A DNA stretch of 64,000 nucleotides from Verrucomicrobiota bacterium (GCA_023399155.1 JAEWQP010000007.1:62001-126000), one strand, 5' to 3'. Shown: positions 7,761 to 17,353, counted from the first letter of the stretch. The notes: a model not told the origin generated them from the sequence alone. Program-made: numbers and translations.

Positions 7761-8312
7761 ATGCATCGACGTCCCCTGCTGGAGCGGCTAAAGGACTACG
7801 CGCCCTGCGACGCCGACGACGCGGCCTGTGTGCGGCGTTTCGCGCACTTCGTCCGGACGCAGCCCCGCTGCTTCGAGCGTGCCCTCGCCGTCGGGCACGT
7901 GACCGGGTCGGCGTGGATCGTCGATGCCCCGGGCGGGCGGGTGCTGCTCACGCATCATGCCAAACTCGACATCTGGGTGCAGCCCGGCGGGCACTGCGAC
8001 GGCGACCCGGACGTCGCGGGGGTCGCGCGGCGGGAGGCGGAGGAGGAGACCGGGCTTACCTCGCTCCATATGGTGGATACGGCGATCCTCGACCTCGACA
8101 TCCACCCGATTCCTGCGCGCGGCGAGGTTCCGGCCCACGAGCATTTTGATGTGCGGTTCGCCTTCCGCGTGCCCGAGGGGGCGAGCGAGGCCTTCGTCGT
8201 AAGTGGGGAATCGCACGCGCTGGCGTGGGTTTCCCTGGGCGAGCTCGAGTGCTACACGCGCGAACGTTCGGTGCTTCGGATGCGCGCGAAGTGGATCGGG
8301 CGCAGGAGCTGA
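7761..8312 (+). CDS. NUDIX hydrolase
   Basis: A 183-residue protein from ATG 7761; an in-frame GTG at 7752 is closer to the AAGGGAA ribosome-binding-site-like stretch and would add three residues. The NUDIX box is visible near residues 75-97 as GHCDGDPDVAGVARREAEEE followed by TGL, matching the REUxEExGU helix with metal-binding glutamates; the upstream Glu of the consensus is an Asp here. Such enzymes hydrolyse nucleoside diphosphates linked to another moiety. The preceding TGSAWIVDAPGGRVLLTHHA strand region is typical of the fold. The substrate is unknown. The gene ends 6 bp from the convergent membrane-protein gene. Confidence 0.85.
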   Translation: MHRRPLLERLKDYAPCDADDAACVRRFAHFVRTQPRCFERALAVGHVTGSAWIVDAPGGRVLLTHHAKLDIWVQPGGHCDGDPDVAGVARREAEEETGLTSLHMVDTAILDLDIHPIPARGEVPAHEHFDVRFAFRVPEGASEAFVVSGESHALAWVSLGELECYTRERSVLRMRAKWIGRRS

Positions 8313-8318
8313 ACGCGC

Positions 8319-9518
8319 TCAGCGCCCGGGCAGATGGACGGGCGGTGCGGTCCAGACCGCGGCATTCCTGCGAAAGACCTCCTCGGCCCAGCGCAGGTTC
8401 ACGACGATGAGCGGGAAGAGCGCCGGCACGAGATTGCGCACCTCGGTCATCCAGCTGAACAGCGCGCTCGAGCCGACCATCGCGAGGACCAGCAGGAGGC
8501 AGGTCCACTGGAACGGCCGGTCCATCAGGCGCCACCCGAGGATGGCCCCGGGCGTCAAGATGCCGAGCGTGAGAAGATAGAGCGGGAGCCAGTGCCGGTA
8601 CCAGGCGGTCATGTTGTCCCAGACGTGCCCGAGCGGAACCCCGCTGAGCTCGGTGAAGGCGCCGCGGCCTTCGCTCAGGCGAATGCGAATGAGCGCCGCC
8701 AGCAGCACCGCCACGGCGAGATAACCGGCGGCGGTGACCACCGAGCGCAGCGTGATCCGGTCGCGGAACGCCCGCAAGACGGCCATGACGATCACCGACT
8801 CCTTGGCGTAGACGCCAAGGAAGAGCGCAGGTCCGAACGGGGGCTCGTAGCGCCGCGCAAGGCAGAAGAGGCACAACACGAAGGTCAGGTGTGAGGCCGG
8901 GTCCACGAACTGCCCGGCGTAGTGCTGGATCGTCGACGGATAGATCGCGACAAACGCCAGCATGCATCCAGCGGCCGCCGCCGCCGACATGTAGGTGCGC
9001 GCGTAGCGGAAGAGCAGCACCAGCATCGTCGCGTTGGCCGTGATGCGGTAGAGGATGCGGCCGAAGGCGAACTCTCCGCTGGCGCCGTGCAGGAGCGCCA
9101 CGATGTTGTCGGTGAGAAACCGGTACGAATGCGGCGTGAAACCCCGTTGCATGCGCAGGATCCCGCCGTGCATCCACCATTGCCAGGTCGTGTTGTTCTC
9201 CGTCTCCGAGGGCGGCAGGTAGTGGCCCTTGTCGACGTACCAGTAGTGGATGTTCTCGCACAGGCAGGCTCCCGCCAGCGCCACTAGGATGATCGCAAGC
9301 CGGCCGCGGCGCCCGAGCGGCTCGGTCCAGATCGCTCCGGTCACGAAGAGCACCGGTATCACCAGCAGCGACCATTTCACGATGAGCCGCGCGCCCTCGT
9401 GGCTGATGAGCGGGCGCGAGAACGTGCCTGGCCAGATCATCGGCAGCGCGCACAGGCCGCCAAACAGGAGCACGCCAAGGTACCAGCCGGCATAATGGCG
9501 CCAGGAGGGGTGGGACAT
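8319..9518 (-). CDS. Polytopic membrane protein, GT-C glycosyltransferase-like topology (function unknown)
   Basis: A 399-residue protein with about ten hydrophobic segments, for example YLGVLLFGGLCALPMIWPG, LIVKWSLLVIPVLFVTGAIW, LAIILVALAGACLCENIHYW, TAAGYLAVAVLLAALIRIRL and LPLYLLTLGILTPGAILGW. A soluble loop between helices (residues ~90-140) includes paired Trp/His residues (TTWQWWMHGGILRM). The arrangement resembles integral-membrane mannosyl/arabinosyl transferases or 'dolichyl-phosphate' type GT-C proteins, but I cannot see a certain DxD or ExD motif after the first helix. Stand-alone gene, convergent with the NUDIX gene. The GT-C idea is a weak inference. Confidence 0.6.
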   Translation of the reverse strand: MSHPSWRHYAGWYLGVLLFGGLCALPMIWPGTFSRPLISHEGARLIVKWSLLVIPVLFVTGAIWTEPLGRRGRLAIILVALAGACLCENIHYWYVDKGHYLPPSETENNTTWQWWMHGGILRMQRGFTPHSYRFLTDNIVALLHGASGEFAFGRILYRITANATMLVLLFRYARTYMSAAAAAGCMLAFVAIYPSTIQHYAGQFVDPASHLTFVLCLFCLARRYEPPFGPALFLGVYAKESVIVMAVLRAFRDRITLRSVVTAAGYLAVAVLLAALIRIRLSEGRGAFTELSGVPLGHVWDNMTAWYRHWLPLYLLTLGILTPGAILGWRLMDRPFQWTCLLLVLAMVGSSALFSWMTEVRNLVPALFPLIVVNLRWAEEVFRRNAAVWTAPPVHLPGR

Positions 9519-9694
9519 GCGGTTGATTCATCGTCTCGGCCCGCTCGCGGCAAGGCCGTTGTGCCGCGTCGGCGCGTGCCGGACGTACACGGAGGGTGGC
9601 TCCTTTGAGTCAACGTGCGCGGGATGAGAACCGCGCGCCCGTCGCGCGCCGGTCCCGCGGTCCGGGTCGCGCCCCCGCGATGCGCGTGCCTTGC

Positions 9695-10156
9695 CTACCG
9701 ACGTGGTGGCTGGGGCTTGATCCGGCTCGTTCCGCCGCCGGGATGACCGTCGATGCTGATACGGCCGGCACCTGCAAGAACCAGGGCAAGAAACGCCGCC
9801 AGGTAGAGGAAGGCCAGTTCGCCGCTGCCCGGGCCGGTGAGCGCCATCTTGTGCACGGCATACCACGCCACGCCCATCGTCAGTGCTGAACCCACCGCGG
9901 CGAGGCGCGTGACAAAGCCCATGATCAGCAGGATGGGGCAGAGGACCTCGCCGCACAGCGCGAGGATCAGACTCCAGGTCGAGCCGACGCCGAGCGGGTC
10001 CAGGAACGAGCCGGAGAGTTCGGAATAGTTGATCAACTTGCCCCACCCATGAAGCACGAGCAGCGAACCGCCGAACCAGAGGCGCAGCAGAAGAAGGGCG
10101 AAGTCCGCGCTGGCCGGAATGAACGTGAGTTGGAAGAAGCGAATGAGGGTCGTCAT
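9695..10156 (-). CDS. DoxX-family membrane protein
   Basis: A 153-residue four-helix membrane protein starting at ATG 10156 (MTTLIRFFQLTFIPASADFA). DoxX features are the first helix LLLLRLWFGGSLLVLHGWGK, then GVGSTWSLILALCGEVLCPI, LLIMGFVTRLAAVGSALTMG and LAFLYLAAFLALVLAGAGRI with the terminal 'G-x-G-x-x-S-I-D' ending that is common in the family. DoxX homologues are linked to quinone-dependent redox or envelope stress functions, but this one has no diagnostic partner. It is divergent from the ThuA gene with a 103-bp intergenic region. Confidence 0.85.
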   Translation of the reverse strand: MTTLIRFFQLTFIPASADFALLLLRLWFGGSLLVLHGWGKLINYSELSGSFLDPLGVGSTWSLILALCGEVLCPILLIMGFVTRLAAVGSALTMGVAWYAVHKMALTGPGSGELAFLYLAAFLALVLAGAGRISIDGHPGGGTSRIKPQPPRR

Positions 10157-10259
10157 GGCGTGTGTGATCCCGCGGAAGCCGGACGAAAGCGCCTCAGCCG
10201 GTCCGACGCGACCGTTTTTCGGTCGTGCCACCGGACGTCCCGTGTGTTCACGTGGACGG

Positions 10260-10919
10260 ATGAAGCGTGCACTCGTTGTGTGGGGCGGCTGGGAAGGCCA
10301 CCAGCCCGGGCAGCAGGCCGAGTTCTGGGGCGCCTGGTTGCGCTCGCAGGGATTCGAGGTCGAGATCGCGGACAGCACCGAGGCCTACGGCGACGCCGAG
10401 CACCTCGCGCGCCTGTCGCTGATTGTGCCGATGTGGACCATGGGTGTGATCACGCCGGAGCAGTCGAAGGCGCTCTCGGGCGCGGTGCATTCCGGCGTGG
10501 GGCTCGCCGGGTTTCACGGGACGATGGGCGACGCATTCCGTGCCGACCCGAACTACCAGTTCATGGTGGGCGGCCAATGGGTGGCCCATCCCGACGACAT
10601 CCGGGACTACGTGGTGAACATCACGCGCCCCGACGATCCGATCGTCGCGGGTCTGCGCGATTTCCGCATGCGCAGCGAACAGTATTACATGCACGTCGAC
10701 CCCGCCAACGAGGTGCTCGCCACCACGCGTTTCGAAACGCACTCGGCGCCGTGGATCAACGGCACGGTGATGCCCGTGGTCTGGAAACGCCGGCATGGCG
10801 CCGGCCGCGTTTTCTACTGCTCGCTCGGACACGTCGTGGCCGATTTCGACGTCCCCGAGGCACGTACCATCGTGCAGCGCGGCATGCTCTGGGCGGCAGG
10901 CGGTGCGCCGCGGAGTTGA
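10260..10919 (+). CDS. ThuA-domain protein (trehalose-utilization-like, class I glutamine-amidotransferase fold)
   Basis: A 219-residue protein from ATG 10260, preceded by GGACGG. The ThuA fold is indicated by the N-terminal strand KRALVVWGGWEGHQPGQQAE, the SGVGLAGFHGTMGDAF turn (where glutamine amidotransferases carry a nucleophile), NITRPDDPIVAGLRDF, and the terminal GAGRVFYCSLGHVVADFDVP. Proteins of this type are often encoded beside sugar dehydrogenases and act on sugar derivatives, but the reaction of most is unknown. No sugar-uptake or oxidoreductase gene adjoins it here; the next gene is purB after 126 bp. Starting further upstream at 10119 would overlap the divergent doxX gene. Confidence 0.85.
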   Translation: MKRALVVWGGWEGHQPGQQAEFWGAWLRSQGFEVEIADSTEAYGDAEHLARLSLIVPMWTMGVITPEQSKALSGAVHSGVGLAGFHGTMGDAFRADPNYQFMVGGQWVAHPDDIRDYVVNITRPDDPIVAGLRDFRMRSEQYYMHVDPANEVLATTRFETHSAPWINGTVMPVVWKRRHGAGRVFYCSLGHVVADFDVPEARTIVQRGMLWAAGGAPRS

Positions 10920-11045
10920 GACGAGCGGCCCGGCGCGATGGGCCGAGAAATTGACGGTAAGCGCCTTCTGGTCTCTGGGCTTGTGCCGTCAGTCTCCCCG
11001 GCTCTGACTTCCGGCCTCCAGCCTCGCCGTCCCTGACCTCTTTCC

Positions 11046-12479
11046 ATGTCCGATTCCATTCCCAACGTCCTTGCTGAACGCTACGCCTCGCCCGCCATGC
11101 GCGCGATATGGTCGGCGCAAGGCCGCATCCTGCTCGAGCGCGACCTCTGGCTCGCGGTGATGAAGGCGCAACGCGATCTCGGGCTCAAGATCCCGGCGGC
11201 CGCGATCGCCGACTACGAACGCGTGAAGGGCGAGGTCGACCTGGCGTCGATCGACCGCCGCGAACGCACGCTCCTGCACGACGTGAAGGCGCGCATCGAG
11301 GAGTTCAACGATCGCGCCGGCCGCGAGTTCATCCATCTGGGGATGACCAGCCGCGACCTGACGGAAAATGTCGAGCAGCTCCAGGTGCTGCGCGGGCTTG
11401 AGCTCATCCGCACCAAGGCCGTGGCCGCGCTCTCCCGCCTTGCCGCGCGTGCGAAGTCCACCCGCAGCGTCATGGTCACCGGGCGTACGCACAACGTCCC
11501 GGCCCAGCCAACCACCTTTGGCAAGCGTCTGGCCATGGCGGGCGAGGAACTCCTCGCCGGCCTCGAGCGGCTCGACCAGCTCATCGCGCGCTACCCGGCG
11601 CGCGGCCTCAAGGGGGCGGTCGGCACGCAGCTCGACCAGACCACGCTCTTCGAGGGCGATGCCGCCCGGGCGGCGCGCCTCGAGCAGCGGTTGATGAAAC
11701 ACCTCGGCCTGCGCCGGGTGCTCGGTTCGGTGGGGCAGGTGTATCCGCGGAGCCTGGACTTCGACGCCGTGACCGCGCTCCACCAGGTCGGGGCCGCCGC
11801 GGGCAGCTTCTCCACGACCGTTCGGCTCATGGCCGGGCTCGGCCTGATGACGGAGGGTTTCAAGAAGGGCCAGGTCGGCTCCTCGGCCATGCCCCACAAG
11901 GTCAACTGCCGAAACTGCGAGCGTATCCACGGATTCATGACCATCCTTTCCGGGCACGTCGCCATGGCCGCACAGCTCTCGGGCGGACAGTGGAACGAGG
12001 GGGATGTCTCCTGCTCCGTCGTGCGCCGGGTGCTGCTGCCGGACGCATTTTTCGCCCTCGACGGACTGCTCGAGACCTGGATCACCGTGCTGGACCAGTT
12101 CGAGATCTTCCCCGCGGCCATCCGCGCGGAGAATGAGCGGCAGCTGCCGTTCCTCGCCACGACCACGATCCTGATGGAGGCGGTCAAGCGCGGCGCCGGT
12201 CGTGAGACCGCCCATGCCGCGATCAAGGAGCATGCCCTGGCCGCCGCCAAGGCCCTGCGCGACGGCGCTGCGGGTCAGGCGGAGGTGGGGCTGCTCGAGC
12301 GACTCGCGGGCGATGCGCGGCTCGGGCTCACGCGCACACAGCTTGGCGCGCTCCTGGCCGACCCGCGGCGGTTTGTCGGCGCCGCCCCGACCCAGGTGGA
12401 TGCGTTCTGCGCCGCCGCGCGCGGCTGGGTGCGTCGGTTCCCTGCCGCCCGCGAGTTCCAGCCGGCACCGCTACTCTGA
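11046..12479 (+). CDS. purB: Adenylosuccinate lyase
   Basis: A 477-residue fumarase/aspartase-superfamily enzyme. It opens with IPNVLAERYASPAMRAIWSA, which is characteristic of PurB. The superfamily catalytic loop is GSSAMPHKVNCRNCERIHGF, with its Ser (general base) and Lys. The other active-site histidine motif is in VTGRTHNVPAQPTTFGKRLA, and the first conserved region is LGMTSRDLTENVEQLQ. It converts SAICAR to AICAR and adenylosuccinate to AMP in purine biosynthesis, as a cytoplasmic tetramer. Length matches bacterial PurB. The ATG at 11046 is the only plausible start. The 126-bp upstream space contains a short degenerate 7-bp C/T-rich pattern. Confidence 0.95.
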   Translation: MSDSIPNVLAERYASPAMRAIWSAQGRILLERDLWLAVMKAQRDLGLKIPAAAIADYERVKGEVDLASIDRRERTLLHDVKARIEEFNDRAGREFIHLGMTSRDLTENVEQLQVLRGLELIRTKAVAALSRLAARAKSTRSVMVTGRTHNVPAQPTTFGKRLAMAGEELLAGLERLDQLIARYPARGLKGAVGTQLDQTTLFEGDAARAARLEQRLMKHLGLRRVLGSVGQVYPRSLDFDAVTALHQVGAAAGSFSTTVRLMAGLGLMTEGFKKGQVGSSAMPHKVNCRNCERIHGFMTILSGHVAMAAQLSGGQWNEGDVSCSVVRRVLLPDAFFALDGLLETWITVLDQFEIFPAAIRAENERQLPFLATTTILMEAVKRGAGRETAHAAIKEHALAAAKALRDGAAGQAEVGLLERLAGDARLGLTRTQLGALLADPRRFVGAAPTQVDAFCAAARGWVRRFPAAREFQPAPLL

Positions 12480-12631
12480 ACCTGGAGAGAACAGCCGGAT
12501 CTGGAGATCGCGGAGGCCAGGGCGTGTTTTCAAACCCGTGGTCTGGTTCAAAACGATCGACCAGCCTCTGAAGTGAAGGGCCGGGCTCCCGAGGCTGTCT
12601 CGCAGCCGTCGGCGAGGTCCGACGATAGCGG

Positions 12632-13756
12632 CTAATTCTTCTTCCAGGCGTCGAACGCGTCCTTGTGCCGATGCTGCAGGATCGCACGGACCGCCTCGCG
12701 ACTGCGGCTTCGCTCGACCAGACGCGCGGCGAGCGCCTCGGGCTTGTCCAGTTCCCGGAAGAACTCCTGCAGGAAACGGAGCGAATCGCGGCGGTCGCGC
12801 TCCTTGAGCAGCGGTGTCGTCGACCACAGCGTGACGATCTCATCCTGACGGGCCCGGATCAACGCGAGTGTTTGTCCGACGACTTCCGGCTGCGTGTCCA
12901 AGCCGCGATACGCGCGGTCGGTGACCCGCGTGACACCGGCACGCGGATCGGGTCGGGCGTTCGGCGCCTCCACCAACCCGCTCATGCCAAAATCGTAGGG
13001 CACCGGGATGAACGTGCCCTCGCGCGAGGCAAACGCCACGACGCGGGCGCCCTGGCAGCACGAGTCGGTGCCTGCCGTGAAATCGAAGTCCGTGTTGCCG
13101 ATCATGTATTGGAACACCTCCGCGAGATTGAGCGCGGCGGGATCGAGAAACTCCGGCAGGACGATGGTGCTGTCCACCAACGTGCCTCCCAGGCGCTGGG
13201 CCAACGCTTCGTCATCCTCGAGGAAAAATGCCGGGCGGTCGGTCAGTTGGGACGACTTATCCGTGTAGACGTAATCCACCATCGCGGGCCGCACCCGGAA
13301 GCTCGCGGGCGTGAGCATGCCGTAGGTTCGGTAGGCGAGGTACTCGCGGAAGATGAAACGGTCGAGCGCGGCGCGGCTGTCCTGACAGGGCGCCACGAGG
13401 GCGACACGATCGATGTTCTCAAAAATCGTGCCCGCGGTTTGCGCGCGATCGAACCGGACCCAGAAGCTCGGAAACTCGCAATTCTCGCCCAGGGCGCGAC
13501 TGCGGCTCCGGGCCTGGATCTCGACGTCCAGCGAGCGCCCCGCGCCGTCGGAATTGATGAACTTCAGGGTCGCATCCAGCCAGACGCTGGTGCCCGGATT
13601 TTGCTGGGTGAGCGCGAGAAACGGGCCCTGGAGCTGAATCGTCAGGGCGGCGTCGGAGCCGAACAGGGGCGGGCGTTGCCCGGTGGATTGGGGATGGACG
13701 ATTGACGTGCCAAGGCACGCGAAAAGGGATAGCAGGAAGAGTCGCGCGCGGTCCAT
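12632..13756 (-). CDS. Secreted CotH-like protein of unknown function
   Basis: A 374-residue protein from ATG 13756 with a signal peptide (RARLFLLSLFACLGTSIVHP). The conserved-looking core includes RFIFREYLAYRTYGMLTPAS, the acidic FFLEDDEALAQRLGG, then FQYMIGNTDFDFTAGTDSCC and GTFIPVPYDFGMSGLV. The succession 'I-G-N-T-D' then 'P-V-P-Y-D-F' recalls the kinase-like CotH fold, where an asparagine and an aspartate bind ATP and metal. This similarity is from memory of the motif pattern and is not proof. A vicinal CC pair in the mature region is unusual. It faces purB convergently and is divergent from the cytochrome locus. Confidence 0.6.
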   Translation of the reverse strand: MDRARLFLLSLFACLGTSIVHPQSTGQRPPLFGSDAALTIQLQGPFLALTQQNPGTSVWLDATLKFINSDGAGRSLDVEIQARSRSRALGENCEFPSFWVRFDRAQTAGTIFENIDRVALVAPCQDSRAALDRFIFREYLAYRTYGMLTPASFRVRPAMVDYVYTDKSSQLTDRPAFFLEDDEALAQRLGGTLVDSTIVLPEFLDPAALNLAEVFQYMIGNTDFDFTAGTDSCCQGARVVAFASREGTFIPVPYDFGMSGLVEAPNARPDPRAGVTRVTDRAYRGLDTQPEVVGQTLALIRARQDEIVTLWSTTPLLKERDRRDSLRFLQEFFRELDKPEALAARLVERSRSREAVRAILQHRHKDAFDAWKKN

Positions 13757-14333
13757 GGGTCCCGAGGATGTCAGGCACCTCGTTTGAATGCAACGCGCGA
13801 TGCATCCGGTGGATCGGAAATGCCGTCGGCACCTTTCGGGCGCTGGCCGGCCCCCAATCGGGCTGCGGCGAACATTCGCTCCGGCCCTCACCGAGACTGT
13901 CGGCGAGCGCCCCGACGCGCCTATCAGGTGGGTTGCGGATCTCAACCGTTCCGGCGTGACCATGAGCAGACCTTCTGCCATCTAGAACCCAGCTGATCAT
14001 TAGCCGCCGTTTGGCCGGTCAATAGACGATTGATTGTCGCCAAGGGACGGTAGGTGATGCCCCACACCACGTGCTAAGCTCCCACCCAAGCCGCACTTCC
14101 GCCTTGACGAACGCCGTTGGTTTAGCCGCCGGCCGGTCGCCCGGGGAGGATTCGTGGCTGAACCAATCCGCTACCTGCATGCTTCCACGTTCCGGACCCT
14201 CCACCCAAGGGCGATGGACGACCCTCGCGACGAGCGCATCGCGCGAGGGCGGAAGACAATGCATGGCGGGCGCTGACAACCCTGCAGGAACCCTGATCGG
14301 CGCCGACGCCGGTCCCCCTTGGAGACTTCGAAC
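13757..14333. other. 577-bp intergenic region upstream of the cytochrome locus
   Basis: No credible gene is seen on either strand. It separates the minus-strand CotH-like gene from the plus-strand cytochrome genes and should contain both promoters. The stretch around 13990-14060 is relatively AT-rich, but I cannot identify promoter elements confidently. A good ribosome-binding site, TTGGAGA, precedes the cytochrome start at 14334. Confidence 0.5.
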
Positions 14334-15119
14334 ATGAACATCCGCAAGCGCCGGCTGGCGCGTTACGTGATTCCGGGCGCAGTGGCCATATGGGCTGTTG
14401 CAGTCATCTCGTGTACGTCTGTGAACCGCGTCACGGTGGTGCCCCCGACTATCCCGGGCGCGACGTTCGTCGGCTCCGACGACTGTTCCGCCTGCCACGA
14501 GTCGATCACCCGCAAGTTCGTCGGCGCGACGCACGCGAAGCTCCACGTCGAGGGTGGCAACGCCGAGGAGATCGGCTGCGAATCCTGCCACGGCCCGGCC
14601 AGCGTCCACGTGCAGAACGGCGGCGGCCTCTTCAACATCGTCAACCCCGGCCGCAGTCCCGAGACCTGCTTTGAGTGCCATCTGGACAAGCGCGGTGAGT
14701 TCTCACTCGCGAATGCCCACCCGGTGATGTCCGGCGACATGAGCTGCAGCGACTGCCACAACCCGCACGAGGGCAAGGCCTCGGATGGGGGCGCCCAGCT
14801 TCTCACCGTCAACGACGGCTGCGTGCAGTGTCACTCGGCGCAATCCGGCCCGTTTGTCTTTGAGCACGAAGCCTCCCGCGAAGGCTGCACGGTCTGCCAC
14901 AACCCGCACGGCTCGGTGAACCAGAAGATGCTCAAGACGCGCAATTCCACGCTCTGCCTCCAGTGCCACGTGCAGGAGCAGACCGCCAACGGTGTGTTCA
15001 TCGGCGGCCGCGACCACGGCTCCGGGGCGACATCCTTCCTTTCGCAGGGCACCTGCTGGTCGAGTGGCTGCCACGAGGCAGTCCACGGATCCCACGCGAG
15101 TTCGTCCCTGCGGTTCTGA
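14334..15119 (+). CDS. DmsE-like periplasmic multihaem c-type cytochrome lipoprotein (eight haem sites)
   Basis: A 261-residue protein from ATG 14334, 8 bases after TTGGAGA. The N-terminus is an export signal ending VAVISC, a plausible lipobox. Seven CxxCH haem sites are visible (CSACH, CESCH, CFECH, CSDCH, CVQCH, CTVCH, CLQCH) plus one atypical CWSSGCH (CX4CH), so eight haems rather than the ten of Shewanella DmsE/MtrA. Spacing and the repeating 'CHNPHE/CHNPHG' context match the DmsE/MtrA family. Such proteins carry electrons through the periplasm to or from an outer-membrane barrel. The barrel gene follows after 36 bp, consistent with one operon. Confidence 0.85.
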   Translation: MNIRKRRLARYVIPGAVAIWAVAVISCTSVNRVTVVPPTIPGATFVGSDDCSACHESITRKFVGATHAKLHVEGGNAEEIGCESCHGPASVHVQNGGGLFNIVNPGRSPETCFECHLDKRGEFSLANAHPVMSGDMSCSDCHNPHEGKASDGGAQLLTVNDGCVQCHSAQSGPFVFEHEASREGCTVCHNPHGSVNQKMLKTRNSTLCLQCHVQEQTANGVFIGGRDHGSGATSFLSQGTCWSSGCHEAVHGSHASSSLRF

Positions 15120-15155
15120 TCCCCCCCGAACCACGAAACACCAGAGGACCTACCC

Positions 15156-17276
15156 ATGACAGCCTCGCTTCACGTTCGGACGCTCTTCCGCACCGGGACT
15201 CTCGCCTCCCTGTTCCTCGCCGCGCTCGCGCCTGTCCGCGCCTACGACGTGCCCATCGCTCCGGAACTCGACCCCAACTCGACGAAGGAGAACTGGCTCT
15301 CCCTCTCCGGCGGCGCCTTCATCAGCCTGGACGGCCATGAGGGATCCTACCAGCGCCGCCACCAGCACGAAGGTGCCGGTTTCGGCGGAGTGGACTCATT
15401 CCGCTATGTGCGTTCGCTCGAGAACGACCGCACCCTGCGCATCGATGGCAAGGCGGTCGTCGGCGACGGCGATTACGCAGTCCGTGCCGTGCTGCGCGAT
15501 GAGAACAACGGCTGGTATCTCGAGGCCGGTTTCCGCGAGTCGCGCGTGTTCTACGTCGGTTCGGGCGGCTACTCGCCCGGCGCGCTCTGGATCCAGCCGA
15601 TCGACGACCAACTTGCCATTGATCGGGGCGAATACTGGCTCGAGGCCGGCTACGAGCGCGACGCCTGGACATTCAAGATCCGCGGCAGCCGCCGCTATCG
15701 CGAGGGTGAGAAGGATTCCACCATGTGGGGCGACACGATCTTCGCGGGCGTCGGCACCGCCAGCCGCAAGATCGTACCGACGCTGCTCGATATCGACGAG
15801 ACGCGGACCAGCCTCGTCCTCGACCTCGGCTACGAGACCGAGACGATGGAGGCGGGCGCGGGCCTGCGTTTCGAGAACATCGAGATCGACAACACCGCCT
15901 ACAGCCTGCGCAACCCCGGCCAGCCCAACCCGACCGGCTCCGGCCAGCGCTGGCAGCGCACCGAGACCGGCTCGGATTCCGACCTGTTCTCGGGGCACGT
16001 GTTCTCGGTCTTCGGCGTGGGCGACCGCCTGACCCTCTCGGGCGCGGCCTCCACCACATCGATCGACACGACCCTCTCGGGCAACCGCGTCTTCGGCGCC
16101 ACGCCGGATGCCCCGTATGTGGCCAACTTCCCGCGCGTCAGCACCGGCCACGGATTCAACGACATGCACGGCAACACCCAGTGGGACCAGTGGGTCCTTG
16201 TCGGCAACGCCGTTTACGTTCCGGCGAAGAACTGGACGATCAACGGCGGCCTCCGCTTCGAGAACCAGACGCAGGATTCATTTTCTGAATACCTCGAGAC
16301 GGCCGGCCCCGCCAACAACCCGCTCGAGGAGCCTTTCGAGCAGGAGGGAGAGCGCGAGTTCGACGAGTTCCTCGCCACCCTCGAGGCCAACTACAGAGGC
16401 ATCAGCAACTGGGTGTTCACACCCTTCGTTGAATACGCCGCGGGCGAGGGCAACCTCGTCGAGCACCAGATCGAGGGGCACGCCCCGGCCGCGATCGTGC
16501 TGATCGACCGCGATACCGATTACGAGCGCGACTACCTCAAGTACGGCCTCACCGCCCGCTGGTATCCGTCGCGCATGTTCAACACCGCCGTCGGTGCCTA
16601 CCGCAAGGAACGCAACAACTCCTACGACGCCGTGGCCGACAACACCCCGCCCGTCGGTGGCAATCGCTACCCGGCCTTCATCGACGACCAGGACTTCACG
16701 ACCAACGACATCTACGTGAAGGCGACGATCCGTCCGACCCCGGGCGTGTCGCTCACCGCCCGCTGGGACCGGCAGCGCAATGCGATCGAGACCACGGAAC
16801 AGGGGCTCCTGGGCACGGCGCGGGCCGATCAGGATGTCGACATCATCTCCGCCACGATCACCTGGGTCGCCACCGCCAACATCTCCACGCAGATCGGTGT
16901 CAACCAGGTGGGCGACAGCATGGTCACGGAGACGGTGAACGCGGTCTCGCCGACCTCGCCGTCCATCGGGCGCTTCCAAAGCGACTACCGGACGTTGCAC
17001 GCCATCGTCATGATCGCGCTCGATGAATCCTCCGACCTGCAGCTCGATTACTACGGGTTCGATTCCGACAACTACAAGGGACTGCACACCGTTTCGCTCC
17101 CCTACGGTCTGGAGGCCTCCGAGACCGTCCTCGGTGCGACCTACAGCCGGAGGTTGAGCGCGGATCGCAGCTTCAGCCTGCGCCTGGTCTACAGCGACTA
17201 CGAGGAACCGTCGTCGGGCGGCAACCTCGACTACGACAGTTTGATGCTCTACGGCCGATATCAGATGCGGTTCTGA
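15156..17276 (+). CDS. MtrB/PioB-family decahaem-associated outer-membrane beta-barrel
   Basis: A 706-residue protein with a signal peptide ending APVRA-YD. The remainder is a run of amphipathic, aromatic-rich strands separated by acidic turns (for example YAVRAVLRDENNGWYLEAGF, RTSLVLDLGYETETMEAGAG, NWTINGGLRFENQTQDSFSE), and the C-terminal residue is Phe in YGRYQMRF, as expected for BAM substrates. Length and position directly behind a DmsE-like cytochrome identify the MtrB/PioB family, which wraps a multihaem cytochrome to move electrons across the outer membrane. I see no cysteine in the protein, so the CxxC found in Shewanella MtrB is absent. No outer-surface MtrC/OmcA-like cytochrome is encoded alongside. 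Confidence 0.75.
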   Translation: MTASLHVRTLFRTGTLASLFLAALAPVRAYDVPIAPELDPNSTKENWLSLSGGAFISLDGHEGSYQRRHQHEGAGFGGVDSFRYVRSLENDRTLRIDGKAVVGDGDYAVRAVLRDENNGWYLEAGFRESRVFYVGSGGYSPGALWIQPIDDQLAIDRGEYWLEAGYERDAWTFKIRGSRRYREGEKDSTMWGDTIFAGVGTASRKIVPTLLDIDETRTSLVLDLGYETETMEAGAGLRFENIEIDNTAYSLRNPGQPNPTGSGQRWQRTETGSDSDLFSGHVFSVFGVGDRLTLSGAASTTSIDTTLSGNRVFGATPDAPYVANFPRVSTGHGFNDMHGNTQWDQWVLVGNAVYVPAKNWTINGGLRFENQTQDSFSEYLETAGPANNPLEEPFEQEGEREFDEFLATLEANYRGISNWVFTPFVEYAAGEGNLVEHQIEGHAPAAIVLIDRDTDYERDYLKYGLTARWYPSRMFNTAVGAYRKERNNSYDAVADNTPPVGGNRYPAFIDDQDFTTNDIYVKATIRPTPGVSLTARWDRQRNAIETTEQGLLGTARADQDVDIISATITWVATANISTQIGVNQVGDSMVTETVNAVSPTSPSIGRFQSDYRTLHAIVMIALDESSDLQLDYYGFDSDNYKGLHTVSLPYGLEASETVLGATYSRRLSADRSFSLRLVYSDYEEPSSGGNLDYDSLMLYGRYQMRF

Positions 17277-17353
17277 GCCGGCACGCAGCCTGCGTCGGGC
17301 ACACCGGCGCGGGCGTGCTGTCTCATCCAGCAAATCCTACGATCCTCATCACT

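Noticed and set aside
7709..7830. Complete tRNA gene on the minus strand
   Set aside because: Only the 3' part can be matched; the region where the other arms should lie is the NUDIX coding sequence and does not fold as a cloverleaf.
10926..10945. Hairpin CGGCCC/GGGCCG as terminator of the ThuA gene
   Set aside because: The stem is only 6 bp with an 8-base loop and no T-tract, which is expected often by chance in GC-rich sequence.
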